Below are positions 54,082 to 64,000 of a stretch of 64,000 nt of DNA, piece after piece. The DNA is from Providencia vermicola (GTDB taxonomy: Bacteria > Pseudomonadota > Gammaproteobacteria > Enterobacterales > Enterobacteriaceae), in assembly GCF_020381325.1 (NCBI RefSeq), contig NZ_JAGSPI010000002.1, positions 1 to 64,000 of the forward strand, read 5' to 3'. The translations under genes and the position numbers were made by a program. Below the pieces are notes generated by a model. The model searched no databases and was not told the DNA's origin. It was given only the letters and a program-made list of their open reading frames with translations. Positions within the stretch are counted from its first letter, which is position 1. Every line of letters begins with the position of its first letter.

Positions 54082-54903
54082 CTATTTAATGTTTTTTTCT
54101 GCATCTCTTTGGGCTTTCGCCATCATTTTTTTCAACGCATGTGCTACAGCAATAAAGCCAAAGCTTGCTGTGACCATGGTGACTGCCCCAAAACCTGATG
54201 CACAATCCATTCTTTTTGAACCTTCTGCAGTACTTTTTGCAGCGCAGACACTGCCATCACTTTGTGGATAAACAAGCTGTTCCGTGGAAAACACGCAATC
54301 AATTCCTAGCTTGCCTTTACCATTTTTAACCACATTAAAGTCCGACTTTAACCGCTCACGAAGCTTTGCCGCTAATGGGTCTTGAATAGTTTTCGCCAGA
54401 TCTACCACTTGTATTTGTGTGGGATCTATTTGACCACCAGCCCCACCGGTTGTGACTATAGGGATTTTATATCGCCTACAATAAGCCAGTAGTGCCGCTT
54501 TAGGCCGAACACTATCGATTGCATCAATAACGTAATCAAACCCCGTACTGAAGTACTGAGCGACATTATCGACAGTGATGAAATCATCAATGACATTCAC
54601 CACACACTCTGGGTTAATCTCCAAAATCCTCGCTTTCATCACCTCAACCTTCGGTAAGCCAACGGTTGATTTAATAGCATGTAATTGACGGTTAGTATTC
54701 GTGACGCAAATATCATCCATATCAATTAAGGTGATTGCACCAATCCCAGAACGAGCTAATGCCTCAGCTGCCCATACACCAACCCCCCCCACACCGACGA
54801 CACAGACATGAGAGCGCGCAAAAAGATGAAGGGCTTTTTGCCCATATAAACGCCCGATCCCAGCAAAACGCTGCATCCAAGCATCTGAAAGCTCAGCTTG
54901 CAT
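54082..54903 (-). CDS. tcdA: tRNA threonylcarbamoyladenosine dehydratase
   Basis: TcdA (CsdL) cyclises t6A37 to ct6A37 using ATP; E1-like fold. 273 residues. ATP-binding GVGGVG at 37-42, DMDDICVTNTNRQ (about 60-75), and DAIDSVRPKAALLAYC. The start is taken at the ATG; an in-frame TTG four codons upstream is close to AAGG and less likely. Convergent with csdE, its functional partner. Confidence 0.95.
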   Translation of the reverse strand: MQAELSDAWMQRFAGIGRLYGQKALHLFARSHVCVVGVGGVGVWAAEALARSGIGAITLIDMDDICVTNTNRQLHAIKSTVGLPKVEVMKARILEINPECVVNVIDDFITVDNVAQYFSTGFDYVIDAIDSVRPKAALLAYCRRYKIPIVTTGGAGGQIDPTQIQVVDLAKTIQDPLAAKLRERLKSDFNVVKNGKGKLGIDCVFSTEQLVYPQSDGSVCAAKSTAEGSKRMDCASGFGAVTMVTASFGFIAVAHALKKMMAKAQRDAEKNIK

Positions 54904-54933
54904 AATAACAAACAACCTTAGTTAAGACGGTAA

Positions 54934-56043
54934 TTACATTGCACCAAAAAGGGGCTGACTCTTTTTCAGCACCCAGACGCGTCCATAATGGTTATAAAAG
55001 CCAGCCATTTTGCCTGCGTCATGGCCTGTTCCATGGTAAATATCGAAGTGGTGGCCTTTAATCGCTCCCCCTACATCCAAGGCAACCATCATACGCATTT
55101 CGTATTGCCCCGTAAATTTACCATTACCATCTAAAACAGGAATTTCCGCCAGCAATGCCGTTCCTGCTGGGATCAAGGTTTTATCAGACGCAACTGACGC
55201 TTTTGCTATCAACGGAACTGCGCTAGCGCCTCTTACTGGTACAAAAGATTGTGGTTTGAAGAAAACAAACGATGCATTTTCCTCCAATAATTGACGAACT
55301 TCTTGCTCACTATGGCTATTTGTCCAATCGTGGATAGCTTGTAAAGACATTTGGCTTAATGGCACTTCGCCACGGTCAACAAGAACTTTACCGATACTTT
55401 TATACGCGTGTCCATTTTTCCCCGCATACCCAAAGAAATTCAGCGGACTACCATCACCAAAATCGACATAGCCACTCCCTTGAACTTCCATCATAAAATT
55501 ATCTACAGCGGAATTACTGTAAGCCAAAATGAGGTTATTACTCAAAGCGCCATTATAGATAGCAGCTCGGCTAGGTAACCGCGATTTCCCTTTTGGGGGC
55601 ATGCCATATAATGGATGGCGAAATTCCCCTTGTGGTGAACGTCTTGCTTCAATAACAGGTGTGTAATACCCCGTAAATTGAACGTTCCCGTAATTATCAG
55701 CCCCTTCCATTTGGAATGCCGATAAATTGAAGTTGGCGAGCTGTGCCGGGTTTCCACCAGCCATTAACCAATTTTCAATTGCATGATAGGTATCACGGTT
55801 GTTTTGGAATAAACGCGGAGATGCATTTTTAATTTCAATAATTTGTTGATTAAAGTCAGGGGCGTTTATTGGTTTACCTTGAACATTTACCTGATTAACT
55901 TTCTGTAAATCTTCAACAAGACGACCATCTTTGTATTGTTGGCCTTTATCCGTTGGGTGAGTTTGGCATCCTGCCAACAATGAAAAAAAGATACCTGTGA
56001 CTATCCACTTATTTACTGCTGACCATTTTTTCACCGATAGCAT
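54934..56043 (-). CDS. mltA: Membrane-bound lytic murein transglycosylase A
   Basis: Outer-membrane lipoprotein that cleaves glycan strands, leaving 1,6-anhydro ends. 369 residues with the start used (MLSVKKW, preceded by GAAGG at 8-nt spacing; two further in-frame ATGs lie upstream). Lipobox LLAGC about 25 residues in. Family sequences MEGADNYGNVQFTGYYTPV and, near the C terminus, VALDVGGAIKGHHFDIYHG with the catalytic Asp region. Confidence 0.94.
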   Translation of the reverse strand: MLSVKKWSAVNKWIVTGIFFSLLAGCQTHPTDKGQQYKDGRLVEDLQKVNQVNVQGKPINAPDFNQQIIEIKNASPRLFQNNRDTYHAIENWLMAGGNPAQLANFNLSAFQMEGADNYGNVQFTGYYTPVIEARRSPQGEFRHPLYGMPPKGKSRLPSRAAIYNGALSNNLILAYSNSAVDNFMMEVQGSGYVDFGDGSPLNFFGYAGKNGHAYKSIGKVLVDRGEVPLSQMSLQAIHDWTNSHSEQEVRQLLEENASFVFFKPQSFVPVRGASAVPLIAKASVASDKTLIPAGTALLAEIPVLDGNGKFTGQYEMRMMVALDVGGAIKGHHFDIYHGTGHDAGKMAGFYNHYGRVWVLKKSQPLFGAM

Positions 56044-56265
56044 ATTAATTACCTTCATTAATTCTAAGTTCATGCTCCACCATCCAAATACAACCCACCA
56101 TCCAATATGAAACGCACAATAGCAAACCCAAAATGGGAATGAAACGAGTAAACATATTTAGTTAAATTATTTTTCTTTACCGCCCCTTCAAAGTTCAAAA
56201 AATAAGCATAACGTGCGTATTTTGTTCTGTAGAGTGCTAAAAATGAAAAAAAAACACGAAAAAAC

Positions 56266-56293
56266 TTGCATCAGATCTCATCCCGAGTATAGT
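56266..56293 (+). promoter_or_regulatory. Promoter of the initiator tRNA cluster
   Basis: -35 TTGCAT (56266-56271), 16-bp spacer, -10 TATAGT (56288-56293), followed by GCCCGCT, a GC-rich discriminator typical of stringently controlled stable RNA. No further strong promoter is seen between the three tRNAs. Confidence 0.8.
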
Positions 56294-56306
56294 GCCCGCT
56301 ATCGGA

Positions 56307-56383
<77 letters not shown>

Positions 56384-56439
56384 ATACTGAGTTAATCAGT
56401 AAAGTAGTAAAAAAATCAAAACGTTGTAAAGAATTCAGT

Positions 56440-56516
<77 letters not shown>

Positions 56517-56535
56517 ATTTTTTTACTTCTTCAGT

Positions 56536-56612
<77 letters not shown>

Positions 56613-56725
56613 TTTCTTCTCCTAGCACCACACTCTCAAAAATATTAATCACCGCATTTATTTTTACAAATAAAAAAGGCGACTCGCTTTTTGCTTATCA
56701 CCTGTTTGTTTACCGTTCATTATGG

Positions 56726-57976
56726 CTAGTTGCGGATCGCTAACTCACCACCATTGCGGAAGTAAGCTTTTACTCCTTCAAAGATAGACTCTGCCATTTG
56801 TTGTTGGAACTTGGCCGTCTTCAGCTTACGCTCTTCTTCTAAGTTACTGATAAACGCGGTTTCAACTAATATTGATGGAATTTCAGGTGCTTTGAGTACC
56901 GCAAACCCAGCTTGATCAACCTTATTTTTGTGTAATCGGTTGACTTTCCCCATACGTTTGAGTACTTCATCGCCAAATTTCAAACTATCATTAATCGTTG
57001 CTGTCTGGACTAAATCCAACATTGTGTGGTCAAGATACACATCACCACTCTTACTTACACCACCAATTAAATCGGCCTCATTCTGAGTTTGAGCAAGGTA
57101 GCGAGCCGTATTACTGGTTGCTCCTTTAGTCGATAATGCAAACACCGATGAGCCATGTGCTGAACGATTAGTAAATGCATCTGCGTGAATTGAAACAAAT
57201 AAATCAGCCTGCATCTTACGTGCTTTTGCAACACGCACTTTAAGAGGAATGAACACATCCTCATTACGTGTCATGTATGCACGCATTTTAGGGTCTTTAT
57301 CAATCAACGCTTTTAAGCGCCGTGCAATCTGCAAAACAACATCTTTTTCACGTGTTTTATATTTCCCTATCGCACCAGGGTCTTCCCCTCCGTGCCCAGG
57401 GTCAATCATAATAATAATTGGGCGATCCGTCCCTGCTTTACCTGGTTTTTTCGCTTGCACTGGCATACTTTCTTCGAGGTCACCTTTATTGTAGTCCTCG
57501 AGTAATGCTAATAATGGATCATCGCTAGTATCCACACCTTTACCTGGATAGAAATCAAGGACTAAACGGTGTTTAAACTCCCCCACAGGCGACATGGTAA
57601 AGAATTGTGGGGTCACTTTATTTTTCACTTCAAAAACAAGGCGTACGGTTTTAGGATCAAATTGCCCCACTCTAACCAATTTGAGGTAAGGGTCACGTGT
57701 TTGAATTTGAGTTCCCATCTGCTTAAGTACGTTATTTAACTGTACGCCCTCAAGGTCAACAACAATCCGCTCTGGATTATTCAGCACAAACTGGCGGTAC
57801 TTTAGCGGAACGCTTGATTCAAGCGTTACACGAGTGTAACTCGATGCAGGCCAAATACGCACAGCAATCACGCTGCTATTAGCAGAAAAACCGAATGGGC
57901 TAACGCTCAGTAACATAACTGCGGCGGCGCCTTGAATAAAACGGCGCTTAGATGGGCTGTGATCTTGCTGACTCAT
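56726..57976 (-). CDS. amiC: N-acetylmuramoyl-L-alanine amidase AmiC
   Basis: Periplasmic zinc amidase that splits septal peptidoglycan, activated by NlpD. 416 residues from the ATG giving [16 protein letters not shown]. The KRRFIQG in front of a hydrophobic stretch is a Tat signal, as in E. coli AmiC. AMIN domain (about 45-150), then amidase_3 with [11 protein letters not shown] and IHADAF zinc ligands and VETAFISN near the C terminus. Convergent with the tRNA cluster. Confidence 0.95.
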   Translation of the reverse strand: MSQQDHSPSKRRFIQGAAAVMLLSVSPFGFSANSSVIAVRIWPASSYTRVTLESSVPLKYRQFVLNNPERIVVDLEGVQLNNVLKQMGTQIQTRDPYLKLVRVGQFDPKTVRLVFEVKNKVTPQFFTMSPVGEFKHRLVLDFYPGKGVDTSDDPLLALLEDYNKGDLEESMPVQAKKPGKAGTDRPIIIMIDPGHGGEDPGAIGKYKTREKDVVLQIARRLKALIDKDPKMRAYMTRNEDVFIPLKVRVAKARKMQADLFVSIHADAFTNRSAHGSSVFALSTKGATSNTARYLAQTQNEADLIGGVSKSGDVYLDHTMLDLVQTATINDSLKFGDEVLKRMGKVNRLHKNKVDQAGFAVLKAPEIPSILVETAFISNLEEERKLKTAKFQQQMAESIFEGVKAYFRNGGELAIRN

Positions 57977-58170
57977 CAATAATTCCGAACCTAGAACTGA
58001 AAAATAAATTGATATTAGACTATATGCCAATTAATTGGCCAGAAATAAGCACTCTAACTAATCATGTGCTCTCTGTCATTAATAATACACATTTATATTT
58101 AAAGATATGTAACTCTTAAAAATATATTTGTTATTTTTTATACCATCTTTTACTTGATATTTTTCGCCAA

Positions 58171-58209
58171 AAAGAATAAAAATACATTATTAACGAATAA
58201 AAATTCATT
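58171..58209 (+). promoter_or_regulatory. Tandem ARG boxes upstream of argA
   Basis: Two 18-bp ArgR half-operators separated by exactly 3 bp: 58171-58188 (two mismatches at fixed positions) and 58192-58209, AACGAATAAAAATTCATT (one mismatch at a fixed position). The 3-bp spacing is that of known ArgR operators. They end 13 bp before the argA ATG, next to the GAGGG. Repression by arginine-bound ArgR is inferred. Confidence 0.85.
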
Positions 58210-58222
58210 AAAGAGGGTTGTT

Positions 58223-59566
58223 ATGAAAGAGCGCAGCACCGAGTTGGTTGATGAGTTTCGCCATTCGGTACCTTATATAAACGCCCACCGCGGCAAAAAT
58301 TTTATCATTATGCTTGGTGGTGAAGCGATTGCGCATGAGAATTTCCCAAGTATTGTCAATGATATAGGATTATTACATAGTTTAGGGATCCGAATTATTG
58401 TGGTCTATGGTGCTCGCCCTCAGATTGAGGATATTCTAGCAGAGCACAAATATGATGCGGTTTACCACAAACATACCCGTGTGACTGATTCGAATACACT
58501 TGAATATGTTAAGCAGGCATCTGGTGCATTACAGCTTGATATTACCGCTCGCTTATCAATGAGTTTAAGTAATACACCATTACAAGGTGCCCATATTAAT
58601 GTAGTCAGTGGTAATTTTGTCATTGCACAGCCACTTGGTATCGATGATGGCGTTGATTACTGCCACAGTGGAAGAATCCGCCGCATCAATGAAGAAGCCA
58701 TTAATAATCAATTAGATAATGGTTCTATTGTTTTAATTGGCCCTGTTGCGGTTTCCGTTACTGGGGAAAGTTTTAATCTGACCTCAGAAGAAATTGCGAC
58801 TCAACTCGCTGTAAAAATGAAGGCCGAGAAACTGATCGGTTTCTGCTCCTCTCAAGGTGTCGCAGATAAAGAGGGGAATATCTTATCTGAATTGTTCCCT
58901 AATGAAGCAGAAAACAGAATTCAAGAACTTGAATCTGAAGGGGATTACTACTCTGGAACTGTACGTTTCCTGCGTGGCGCAGCAAAGGCTTGCCGCCGTG
59001 GGGTACGTCGTAGCCACCTATTAAGCTATCAAGAAAATGGCTCGCTGATTCAAGAATTATTCTCTCGTGACGGTATTGGTACTCAAATCGTAATGGAAAG
59101 TGCTGAACAAATTCGCCGTGCAAATATCAATGACATTGGGGGCATTTTAGAACTCATTCGCCCTTTAGAGCAGCAAGGAATACTTGTTCGCCGCTCACGG
59201 GAACAACTTGAAATGGAAATCGATAAATTCACGATTATTGAACGAGATAATTTAGTGATAGCTTGCGCTGCTCTTTACCCATACCCGGAAGAAAAGCTAG
59301 GGGAAATGGCTTGTGTTGCCGTTCACCCGGATTACCGTAGTTCTGCTCGAGGAGAGGAGCTACTTCACCGTGTTGCAGTACAGGCAAAACAATTAGGCTT
59401 AGATAAACTATTTGTATTAACGACTCGTAGTATCCATTGGTTCCAAGAGCGTGGTTTTACCCCTGCTGAAATTGAGATGCTGCCATTGAAAAAGCAAGCT
59501 TTATATAATTACCAACGCCGCTCTAAAATTTTGATCTTGGATCTAAAGAGCCAATCTGATAAGTAA
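58223..59566 (+). CDS. argA: N-acetylglutamate synthase
   Basis: First step of arginine synthesis, feedback-inhibited by arginine. 447 residues (E. coli 443) from [18 protein letters not shown], preceded by GAGGG; the frame is open further upstream across the ARG boxes and is not coding there. Amino-acid-kinase-like domain ([22 protein letters not shown]) and C-terminal GNAT acetyltransferase domain from about 295 ([17 protein letters not shown]). Confidence 0.97.
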   Translation: MKERSTELVDEFRHSVPYINAHRGKNFIIMLGGEAIAHENFPSIVNDIGLLHSLGIRIIVVYGARPQIEDILAEHKYDAVYHKHTRVTDSNTLEYVKQASGALQLDITARLSMSLSNTPLQGAHINVVSGNFVIAQPLGIDDGVDYCHSGRIRRINEEAINNQLDNGSIVLIGPVAVSVTGESFNLTSEEIATQLAVKMKAEKLIGFCSSQGVADKEGNILSELFPNEAENRIQELESEGDYYSGTVRFLRGAAKACRRGVRRSHLLSYQENGSLIQELFSRDGIGTQIVMESAEQIRRANINDIGGILELIRPLEQQGILVRRSREQLEMEIDKFTIIERDNLVIACAALYPYPEEKLGEMACVAVHPDYRSSARGEELLHRVAVQAKQLGLDKLFVLTTRSIHWFQERGFTPAEIEMLPLKKQALYNYQRRSKILILDLKSQSDK

Positions 59567-59612
59567 CCCTCTCTATTTACAATAGAATAAGTGTTGGTTA
59601 GTGCAGTTAATA

Positions 59613-59643
59613 CCCCAAATTATTCATGGATGTCTAATTTGGG
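59613..59643 (+). terminator. Bidirectional terminator between argA and the acidic protein gene
   Basis: Perfect stem CCCCAAATTA / TAATTTGGGG with an 11-nt loop between convergent genes. No long T-run. Confidence 0.65.
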
Positions 59644-59675
59644 GGCATATTATTAACTCGTTAATATCGACTTAA

Positions 59676-60245
59676 TTAAGCAATCTGTACAATTCTTGCT
59701 TTTTCACAAAGCGGATTGGCCTCTAAATGCGGCTTTATTGCCGCTTCCATTTCAGCAAAAGAGCTACCATAGAAGTAGAATGCCGTTTCTGTTGGGCCAT
59801 CCCACACGCCGTGAATGCTACCAATATCTTCAACTGCGTCATCTAATACATCAAAAACGTCGTTAATGTCACCATTTTCGTAAACTTCATCAGCAAGCTC
59901 TGTACCATTAAAATAAACGGCTAAACCTTCGTGCTCACCAAAGTCGATACGAACATCTTCACCATGAATAAATAAACGAGACCCTTTTGGCGCTAGCATT
60001 GAGGTAAATAGCTGGATTATCATGCTAATATTTTCATCACTTGCGTCAGCGATGGCCAATTCAATATCACATTCCTGTGCTTCACCATTATCACCTAATA
60101 GTGTGCCGCCACCTGTGACATGAATATCCTTACCCAGACTTTTCATGACTTCATCAAATGCATCTTCTAAATCTGCACGCCTAACAGGTTCTAATCTCGC
60201 ATTTAACGTAATGGTTACTGCGGTCATCTCTTGCTGGTTATCCAT
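59676..60245 (-). CDS. Acidic protein of unknown function
   Basis: Not recognised. 189 residues, strongly acidic, no signal peptide or membrane segment. The pattern suggests two similar alpha/beta halves: residues 8-95 (beta VTITLNARL, helix RADLEDAFDEVMKSLG, beta pair around GGGTLLGDNGEAQECDIELAI, helix, beta SRLFI) and 105-189 (GLAVYFNG, helix DVFDVLDDAVED, beta around ETAFYFYGS, helix, ARIVQI), each resembling a ferredoxin-like unit by eye. It follows recD by ~70 nt on the same strand and may be cotranscribed with recB-recD. E. coli has no gene here. Good codon-like composition and clean start (GGTAATGAT) argue it is real. Confidence 0.75.
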   Translation of the reverse strand: MDNQQEMTAVTITLNARLEPVRRADLEDAFDEVMKSLGKDIHVTGGGTLLGDNGEAQECDIELAIADASDENISMIIQLFTSMLAPKGSRLFIHGEDVRIDFGEHEGLAVYFNGTELADEVYENGDINDVFDVLDDAVEDIGSIHGVWDGPTETAFYFYGSSFAEMEAAIKPHLEANPLCEKARIVQIA

Positions 60246-60315
60246 ATCATTACCTTTAAATCATTATTATTAACAAGTTAAGTGGTTTTATTACCTATAC
60301 TATCACTTGTCATGG

Positions 60316-62163
60316 TTACACTAACTGTCTCGTTAGCCCACTACGGCGTTTTGTTGGTGTTTCGATTGCCCGACGTAATATCTTCGGATTGCTATAAAGG
60401 GAAAGTTCTTTTTTTGCTCGAGTGATTGCGGTGTATACCAATTCTCGAGTAATAACGGGTGAATATAATTGGGGCAGAACGAATGCGGTATGAGTAAATT
60501 CCGAACCTTGTGATTTATGAACCGTCATCACATAAGCGGTTTCATGTGAAGGAAGTCGATTTGGCTGAACTCCGCGAATGCTCCCATCAGGAAACTGAAA
60601 ATAAGCTCTAAGCGCGCCTTCTTCATCAGGCAAAATAATGCCAATATCGCCATTAAAAAGCCCTAATGGGCTATCATTACGGCTGATCATTATAGGCCGA
60701 CCTGCATAATGTTTATTCAAATGGTTATAAGGCCGATTGATTAGCCCTTGACGATGAAGTAGCTTTTCTAGTTTATCGTTTAGCCCAACGACACCAAAAG
60801 GCCCTTCTCTTAGCGCGGTTAACAACCGATATTGATTAAACTTAGATAAAATTTCTTCGGGCGTTTTATTTGCTTTTACTGCAAGTAAGTAATCTTCATA
60901 GCAAGCTGAAGCATCAAATAAAATTTTCACATAATCATCTGCGGTCTCTTGTACATAATTATGCACATCCACTACCCCTTGGTTTAACAGCTTCTGAGCC
61001 CGAACGGAATTACCATCGTTAACAGCAAAAGCGAGTTGCCCAATACCTGATTGTGCTGAAAAACGATAACTTTTGCGTAATAAGCACAAACTATCACGAA
61101 TAACAGGGCCTTCAACTGACGAGTATTCACCTAGTGAATAACCTGTAATTTCCGCCAATTGCTTCGCTCTTTCAGGGCTATAGCCAATATCTGCAAACTG
61201 GCAGATATCTCCGAGTACCGCTCCTGCTTCTACTGATGCAAGCTGGTCTTTATCACCCAGAAATATCAATTTTGCCTGTTCAGGTAGCGCCTCAATCAAT
61301 TTTGCCATCATCGGTAAATCAACCATCGATGCTTCATCGATAATTAAGACATCCAATGACAATAAATTATTGCGATTAAAGCGAAATTGTTGACTTTCTG
61401 GTTGAGCCCCTAATAATCGATGCAACGTCTTTGCTTGATTTGGCAAAATTTCACGCTCTTTTTCAGTCAGAGGCATGCCTTTCATCGCATTACCAAGGGA
61501 TTCCGTTAACCTTGCCGCTGCTTTCCCTGTTGGAGCCGCCAGCTCAATCTTTAACTGATTCTCCTTTTGCGTTTCCAGCTTAATTAAAGCAGCCAGTATG
61601 CGGGCAACTGTCGTGGTTTTTCCCGTACCTGGCCCCCCTGAAATAATGGAAACTTGACTGGTTACTGCAACTGCCGCTGCAATCTTTTGCCAATCAATAC
61701 TTTCTGAAATAGGAAAGAGAGTATCTAACACGGTTTGAATTTGTTGATTCTGACTATTTTTCACTGACCTGTTAGAGAAAAAATGAGCAACACACTGCTC
61801 ATACTGCCACATACGTTGAAAATATAAATAATCCCCCGAAAGCAATAACGGGGAGAGGCTATTTTCTGATGTTAAAGAGACCGCATGCGCATTTTGCACA
61901 GCTTGATAAAGTGTTTTTTTGTCAGGCTGCCCCATTCTTTGCCAAAAATCATTTGCAAGCTCTTGATGACGCCCTGAAAATAGATTATCCAATGTCACGT
62001 CGGATAATGCTAAACACACATGTCCTGTCATGGTTTCCGCACTCAAAAGCGCAGCAACAACCAATAAAATGGGATTGTTTTCATCAGCAATACTGTAAGC
62101 AAATTGCACATCTAAAGGCGTAAAAACTCGCTCTTCAATCCCTCGATTAAAAAGAGATTTCAT
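60316..62163 (-). CDS. recD: Exonuclease V subunit RecD
   Basis: 5'-3' helicase of RecBCD, needed for nuclease control at Chi. 615 residues (E. coli 608). Walker A GGPGTGKTTTV around 170, Walker B LIIDEASMVDLPMM around 280, YVMTVHKSQGSEF near the C terminus. The start is the ATG at 62163, overlapping the recB stop as TAATG and 7 nt after AAGGAGG; an ATG two codons upstream is too close to that site. Confidence 0.96.
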   Translation of the reverse strand: MKSLFNRGIEERVFTPLDVQFAYSIADENNPILLVVAALLSAETMTGHVCLALSDVTLDNLFSGRHQELANDFWQRMGQPDKKTLYQAVQNAHAVSLTSENSLSPLLLSGDYLYFQRMWQYEQCVAHFFSNRSVKNSQNQQIQTVLDTLFPISESIDWQKIAAAVAVTSQVSIISGGPGTGKTTTVARILAALIKLETQKENQLKIELAAPTGKAAARLTESLGNAMKGMPLTEKEREILPNQAKTLHRLLGAQPESQQFRFNRNNLLSLDVLIIDEASMVDLPMMAKLIEALPEQAKLIFLGDKDQLASVEAGAVLGDICQFADIGYSPERAKQLAEITGYSLGEYSSVEGPVIRDSLCLLRKSYRFSAQSGIGQLAFAVNDGNSVRAQKLLNQGVVDVHNYVQETADDYVKILFDASACYEDYLLAVKANKTPEEILSKFNQYRLLTALREGPFGVVGLNDKLEKLLHRQGLINRPYNHLNKHYAGRPIMISRNDSPLGLFNGDIGIILPDEEGALRAYFQFPDGSIRGVQPNRLPSHETAYVMTVHKSQGSEFTHTAFVLPQLYSPVITRELVYTAITRAKKELSLYSNPKILRRAIETPTKRRSGLTRQLV

Positions 62164-64000
62164 TAGCATACCTCCTTATCGGGTGTATCGCTAAACAGTT
62201 GCTCGATAGCTTGAATAAACGCTTTTTCTGGGCGATAAAAGAAAATGCCATTCTGTGAATTAACGTTATTAATTCCTCTTAAAAAGAGATAATACACACC
62301 ACCAAAATGCGTTTCGTAATCGTAGTCAGGTAAGCGCTGTTTTAAATAGCGATGTAGCGCCAAGGAATACAATTGATATTGTAAATCATAGCGGTGATCA
62401 ATCATTGCTTCAGCCATCGCCTCTTGCGTGTAGAATGAAGCATCTTCACCAAGGTAATTCGATTTATAATCAAGTAAATAGAATTTTCCATTCCAATAAA
62501 AAGTTAAATCGATAAAGCCTTTTAAAATCCCCTGCACTTTTTCAAAATTTAATGGCGGACATCGTTTAGATAACGGATCATAGCGATGCGTTACGTTATC
62601 TAAGCTTTTCGCATTAATGATGGCGTCAATGGGCAAATAAAACTGCATTTCATCAAGCTGATCTTGTAACGGCAATACGGATAAACAAAGCCCATCGTCA
62701 GAAAGGGGAGCATCTACGATTGCTTTTAACCATTCTTGCAACATGGGCGCCCATTTAACATCAAACCCCGAACCTTCAAGCTTTTCAGTTAACCACTCGA
62801 GTAAAACTGGCTCGCTAAAGCCAATTTCCTCCATCAAGGTATGCAAAAAAGTTCCAGGTGATGCGCCTTTAGGAAACTGATGAGGCGTTAAGATGTTATC
62901 GATTTCATCTTCTTGTTGTTCGATATCAACACTCGCTTCGACATCCATTTTAGGTGCCAATGAGTTTGCAAACTGTAATGGAGAAACTGTTTGCTCATCT
63001 TCTACATGGCTAGCACCATAACTAAGCCCTGAATAGCTGGTTACCCGCCAGTGATCGTCAAAGTAACGAGTTAGTTCCCTCGCCATTAAATCGCCATGAG
63101 TTTCTTTGTCTAACACAAGTCTTTCAGGTTCAAACTGACCAATAGGAATAACGTCAATAATCTCATTGCCAATCTCATTTAACATATTATTTAGCAGCAG
63201 ATGATCACCTGGCTCTCCTTTTTGGATAACGTAGCCAAGGGCTGATAAATGTAAATCCGTTTCACCACTTTTCTTTCTGTTTCCCTTTATTAACGGAGCA
63301 ATACCGACGCTACAGTGATAAATTGCACGAGTTAATGCTACATACAGCAAACGGAGATCTTCAGCTAAACGTTCTTCATCTGCTAAAATAACGGTTTCTT
63401 CACTATCTTCTAAATCTAACCTCGTACCATAATCATTCCTATCATGATATAAGCCTTTAGATTGCGGTAAGAAATTGCTAGCGAAAGGTAACCACACAAT
63501 TTTATATTCAAGGCCTTTTGATTTGTGGATTGTACTAATTTGAACAAGGTGCTTATCGCTTTCCAAGCGCATCTGCTGTGCGTCCGATTGATGATCGGGA
63601 TGAGCAATTTGTTGTGCTAACCAGCGAGTTAGTGTGTGCTCACCTTCAAGTTGAACTGACATTTCCTGCAATAACTCACCGATATGCATAACATCCATCA
63701 AACGCCTTTCACCATCAATTGAAGATAATAATGTTTCAGCAATATGGCGCTGTGACATTATCATTCTCAACATTGGCAATACACCTCGTTTTTGCCAGAC
63801 GGTAGAATAGCGAGAAAATTCATCAACGAGATTTTCCCATGCTTTCTCATCATGGTTGAGTTCATCAATCTCTTTCGCGGTTAGCCCTAAAATCCCTGTT
63901 GCTAATGCACTTCGTAGCACGCGCTCTTTTTCAGGTGTCAATACTGCCTGTAGCAGCCACAATAAATCCCTCGCTTCAGGTGTTGAAAATACACTTTCCC
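62163..64000 (-). CDS. recB: Exonuclease V subunit RecB, C-terminal part (partial)
   Basis: 3'-5' helicase and nuclease subunit of RecBCD. The gene runs off the right edge; the last ~611 codons are present and the frame remains open to 64000, so any start codon seen here is internal. Helicase motifs VQISTIHKSKGLEYKIVWLP and LRLLYVALTRA (motif VI) are visible, followed by the linker and the C-terminal nuclease domain with GILKGFIDLTFYWNGKFYLL then DYKSN, which carries the Asp-Asp-Lys catalytic set of E. coli RecB. Overlaps recD. Confidence 0.96.
   Translation of the reverse strand, partial: ESVFSTPEARDLLWLLQAVLTPEKERVLRSALATGILGLTAKEIDELNHDEKAWENLVDEFSRYSTVWQKRGVLPMLRMIMSQRHIAETLLSSIDGERRLMDVMHIGELLQEMSVQLEGEHTLTRWLAQQIAHPDHQSDAQQMRLESDKHLVQISTIHKSKGLEYKIVWLPFASNFLPQSKGLYHDRNDYGTRLDLEDSEETVILADEERLAEDLRLLYVALTRAIYHCSVGIAPLIKGNRKKSGETDLHLSALGYVIQKGEPGDHLLLNNMLNEIGNEIIDVIPIGQFEPERLVLDKETHGDLMARELTRYFDDHWRVTSYSGLSYGASHVEDEQTVSPLQFANSLAPKMDVEASVDIEQQEDEIDNILTPHQFPKGASPGTFLHTLMEEIGFSEPVLLEWLTEKLEGSGFDVKWAPMLQEWLKAIVDAPLSDDGLCLSVLPLQDQLDEMQFYLPIDAIINAKSLDNVTHRYDPLSKRCPPLNFEKVQGILKGFIDLTFYWNGKFYLLDYKSNYLGEDASFYTQEAMAEAMIDHRYDLQYQLYSLALHRYLKQRLPDYDYETHFGGVYYLFLRGINNVNSQNGIFFYRPEKAFIQAIEQLFSDTPDKEVC

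Noticed and set aside
63960-63962. TTG as a start codon for a shorter RecB
   Set aside because: The frame continues upstream to the window edge with sequence that aligns with RecB (ending ...PEARDLL), so the codon is internal.

Overview
The window is a chromosomal core segment of a Morganellaceae bacterium, almost certainly a Providencia species. Reasons: the partial 16S rRNA at the left edge reads like Providencia in V1-V3; every protein is a close relative of its Escherichia coli counterpart but with AT-leaning codon use; and gene order follows enterobacterial blocks. I see no prophage, insertion sequence, integron or CRISPR array.

Layout. (1) 1-900: 5' part of a 16S gene on the minus strand with its rrn leader and P1/P2 promoters. 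(2) 904-7275: gmhB, then metNIQ under tandem MetJ boxes, rcsF, trmO and proS. (3) 7337-12657: a complete chitobiose (chb) operon, chbBCARFG, lying between proS and nlpE, which is not its place in E. coli. (4) 13034-16549: nlpE, rof, tilS and an EamA-type permease. (5) 16653-36225: the long envelope/translation cluster on the minus strand (rpsB-tsf, pyrH, frr, dxr, uppS-cdsA-rseP-bamA-skp-lpxD-fabZ-lpxA-lpxB-rnhB-dnaE-accA), in the E. coli order. (6) 36886-42112: map, glnD, dapD, yaeH on the plus strand. (7) 42191-64000: a block that in E. coli sits far away (near 63 min): yqcA-truC-yqcC, a VirK/YbjX-family gene, csrB, syd, queF, ppnN, xni, rlmM, ygdD, gcvA, gcvB, csdA-csdE-tcdA, mltA, three initiator tRNAs, amiC, argA, an unrecognised acidic protein, recD and the 3' part of recB.

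How the genes work together. Region 5 couples isoprenoid carrier synthesis (dxr, uppS), phospholipid and lipid A synthesis (cdsA, fabZ, lpxA, lpxB, lpxD), and outer-membrane protein assembly (skp, bamA, with rseP as the stress protease), beside translation factors and the replicative polymerase. Two outer-membrane stress lipoproteins, RcsF and NlpE, lie on either side of the chb operon. Region 7 holds two regulatory small RNAs: gcvB divergent from gcvA, and, in the gap between the virK-like gene and syd, an RNA I identify as csrB.

Most interesting item: the csrB candidate. A transcript of about 220 nt carries six GGA motifs, three of them in consecutive stem-loops of the ACA-GGA-UGU type bound by CsrA, ends in a strong terminator, and has a perfect TGTAAG-N6-CTTACA box (UvrY/GacA type) about 170 bp upstream. 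It is much smaller than the 369-nt E. coli CsrB. Other items: an unrecognised acidic protein with a two-domain look downstream of recD, a strong unexplained stem-loop between dapD and yaeH, and a BamA with no cysteines at all.
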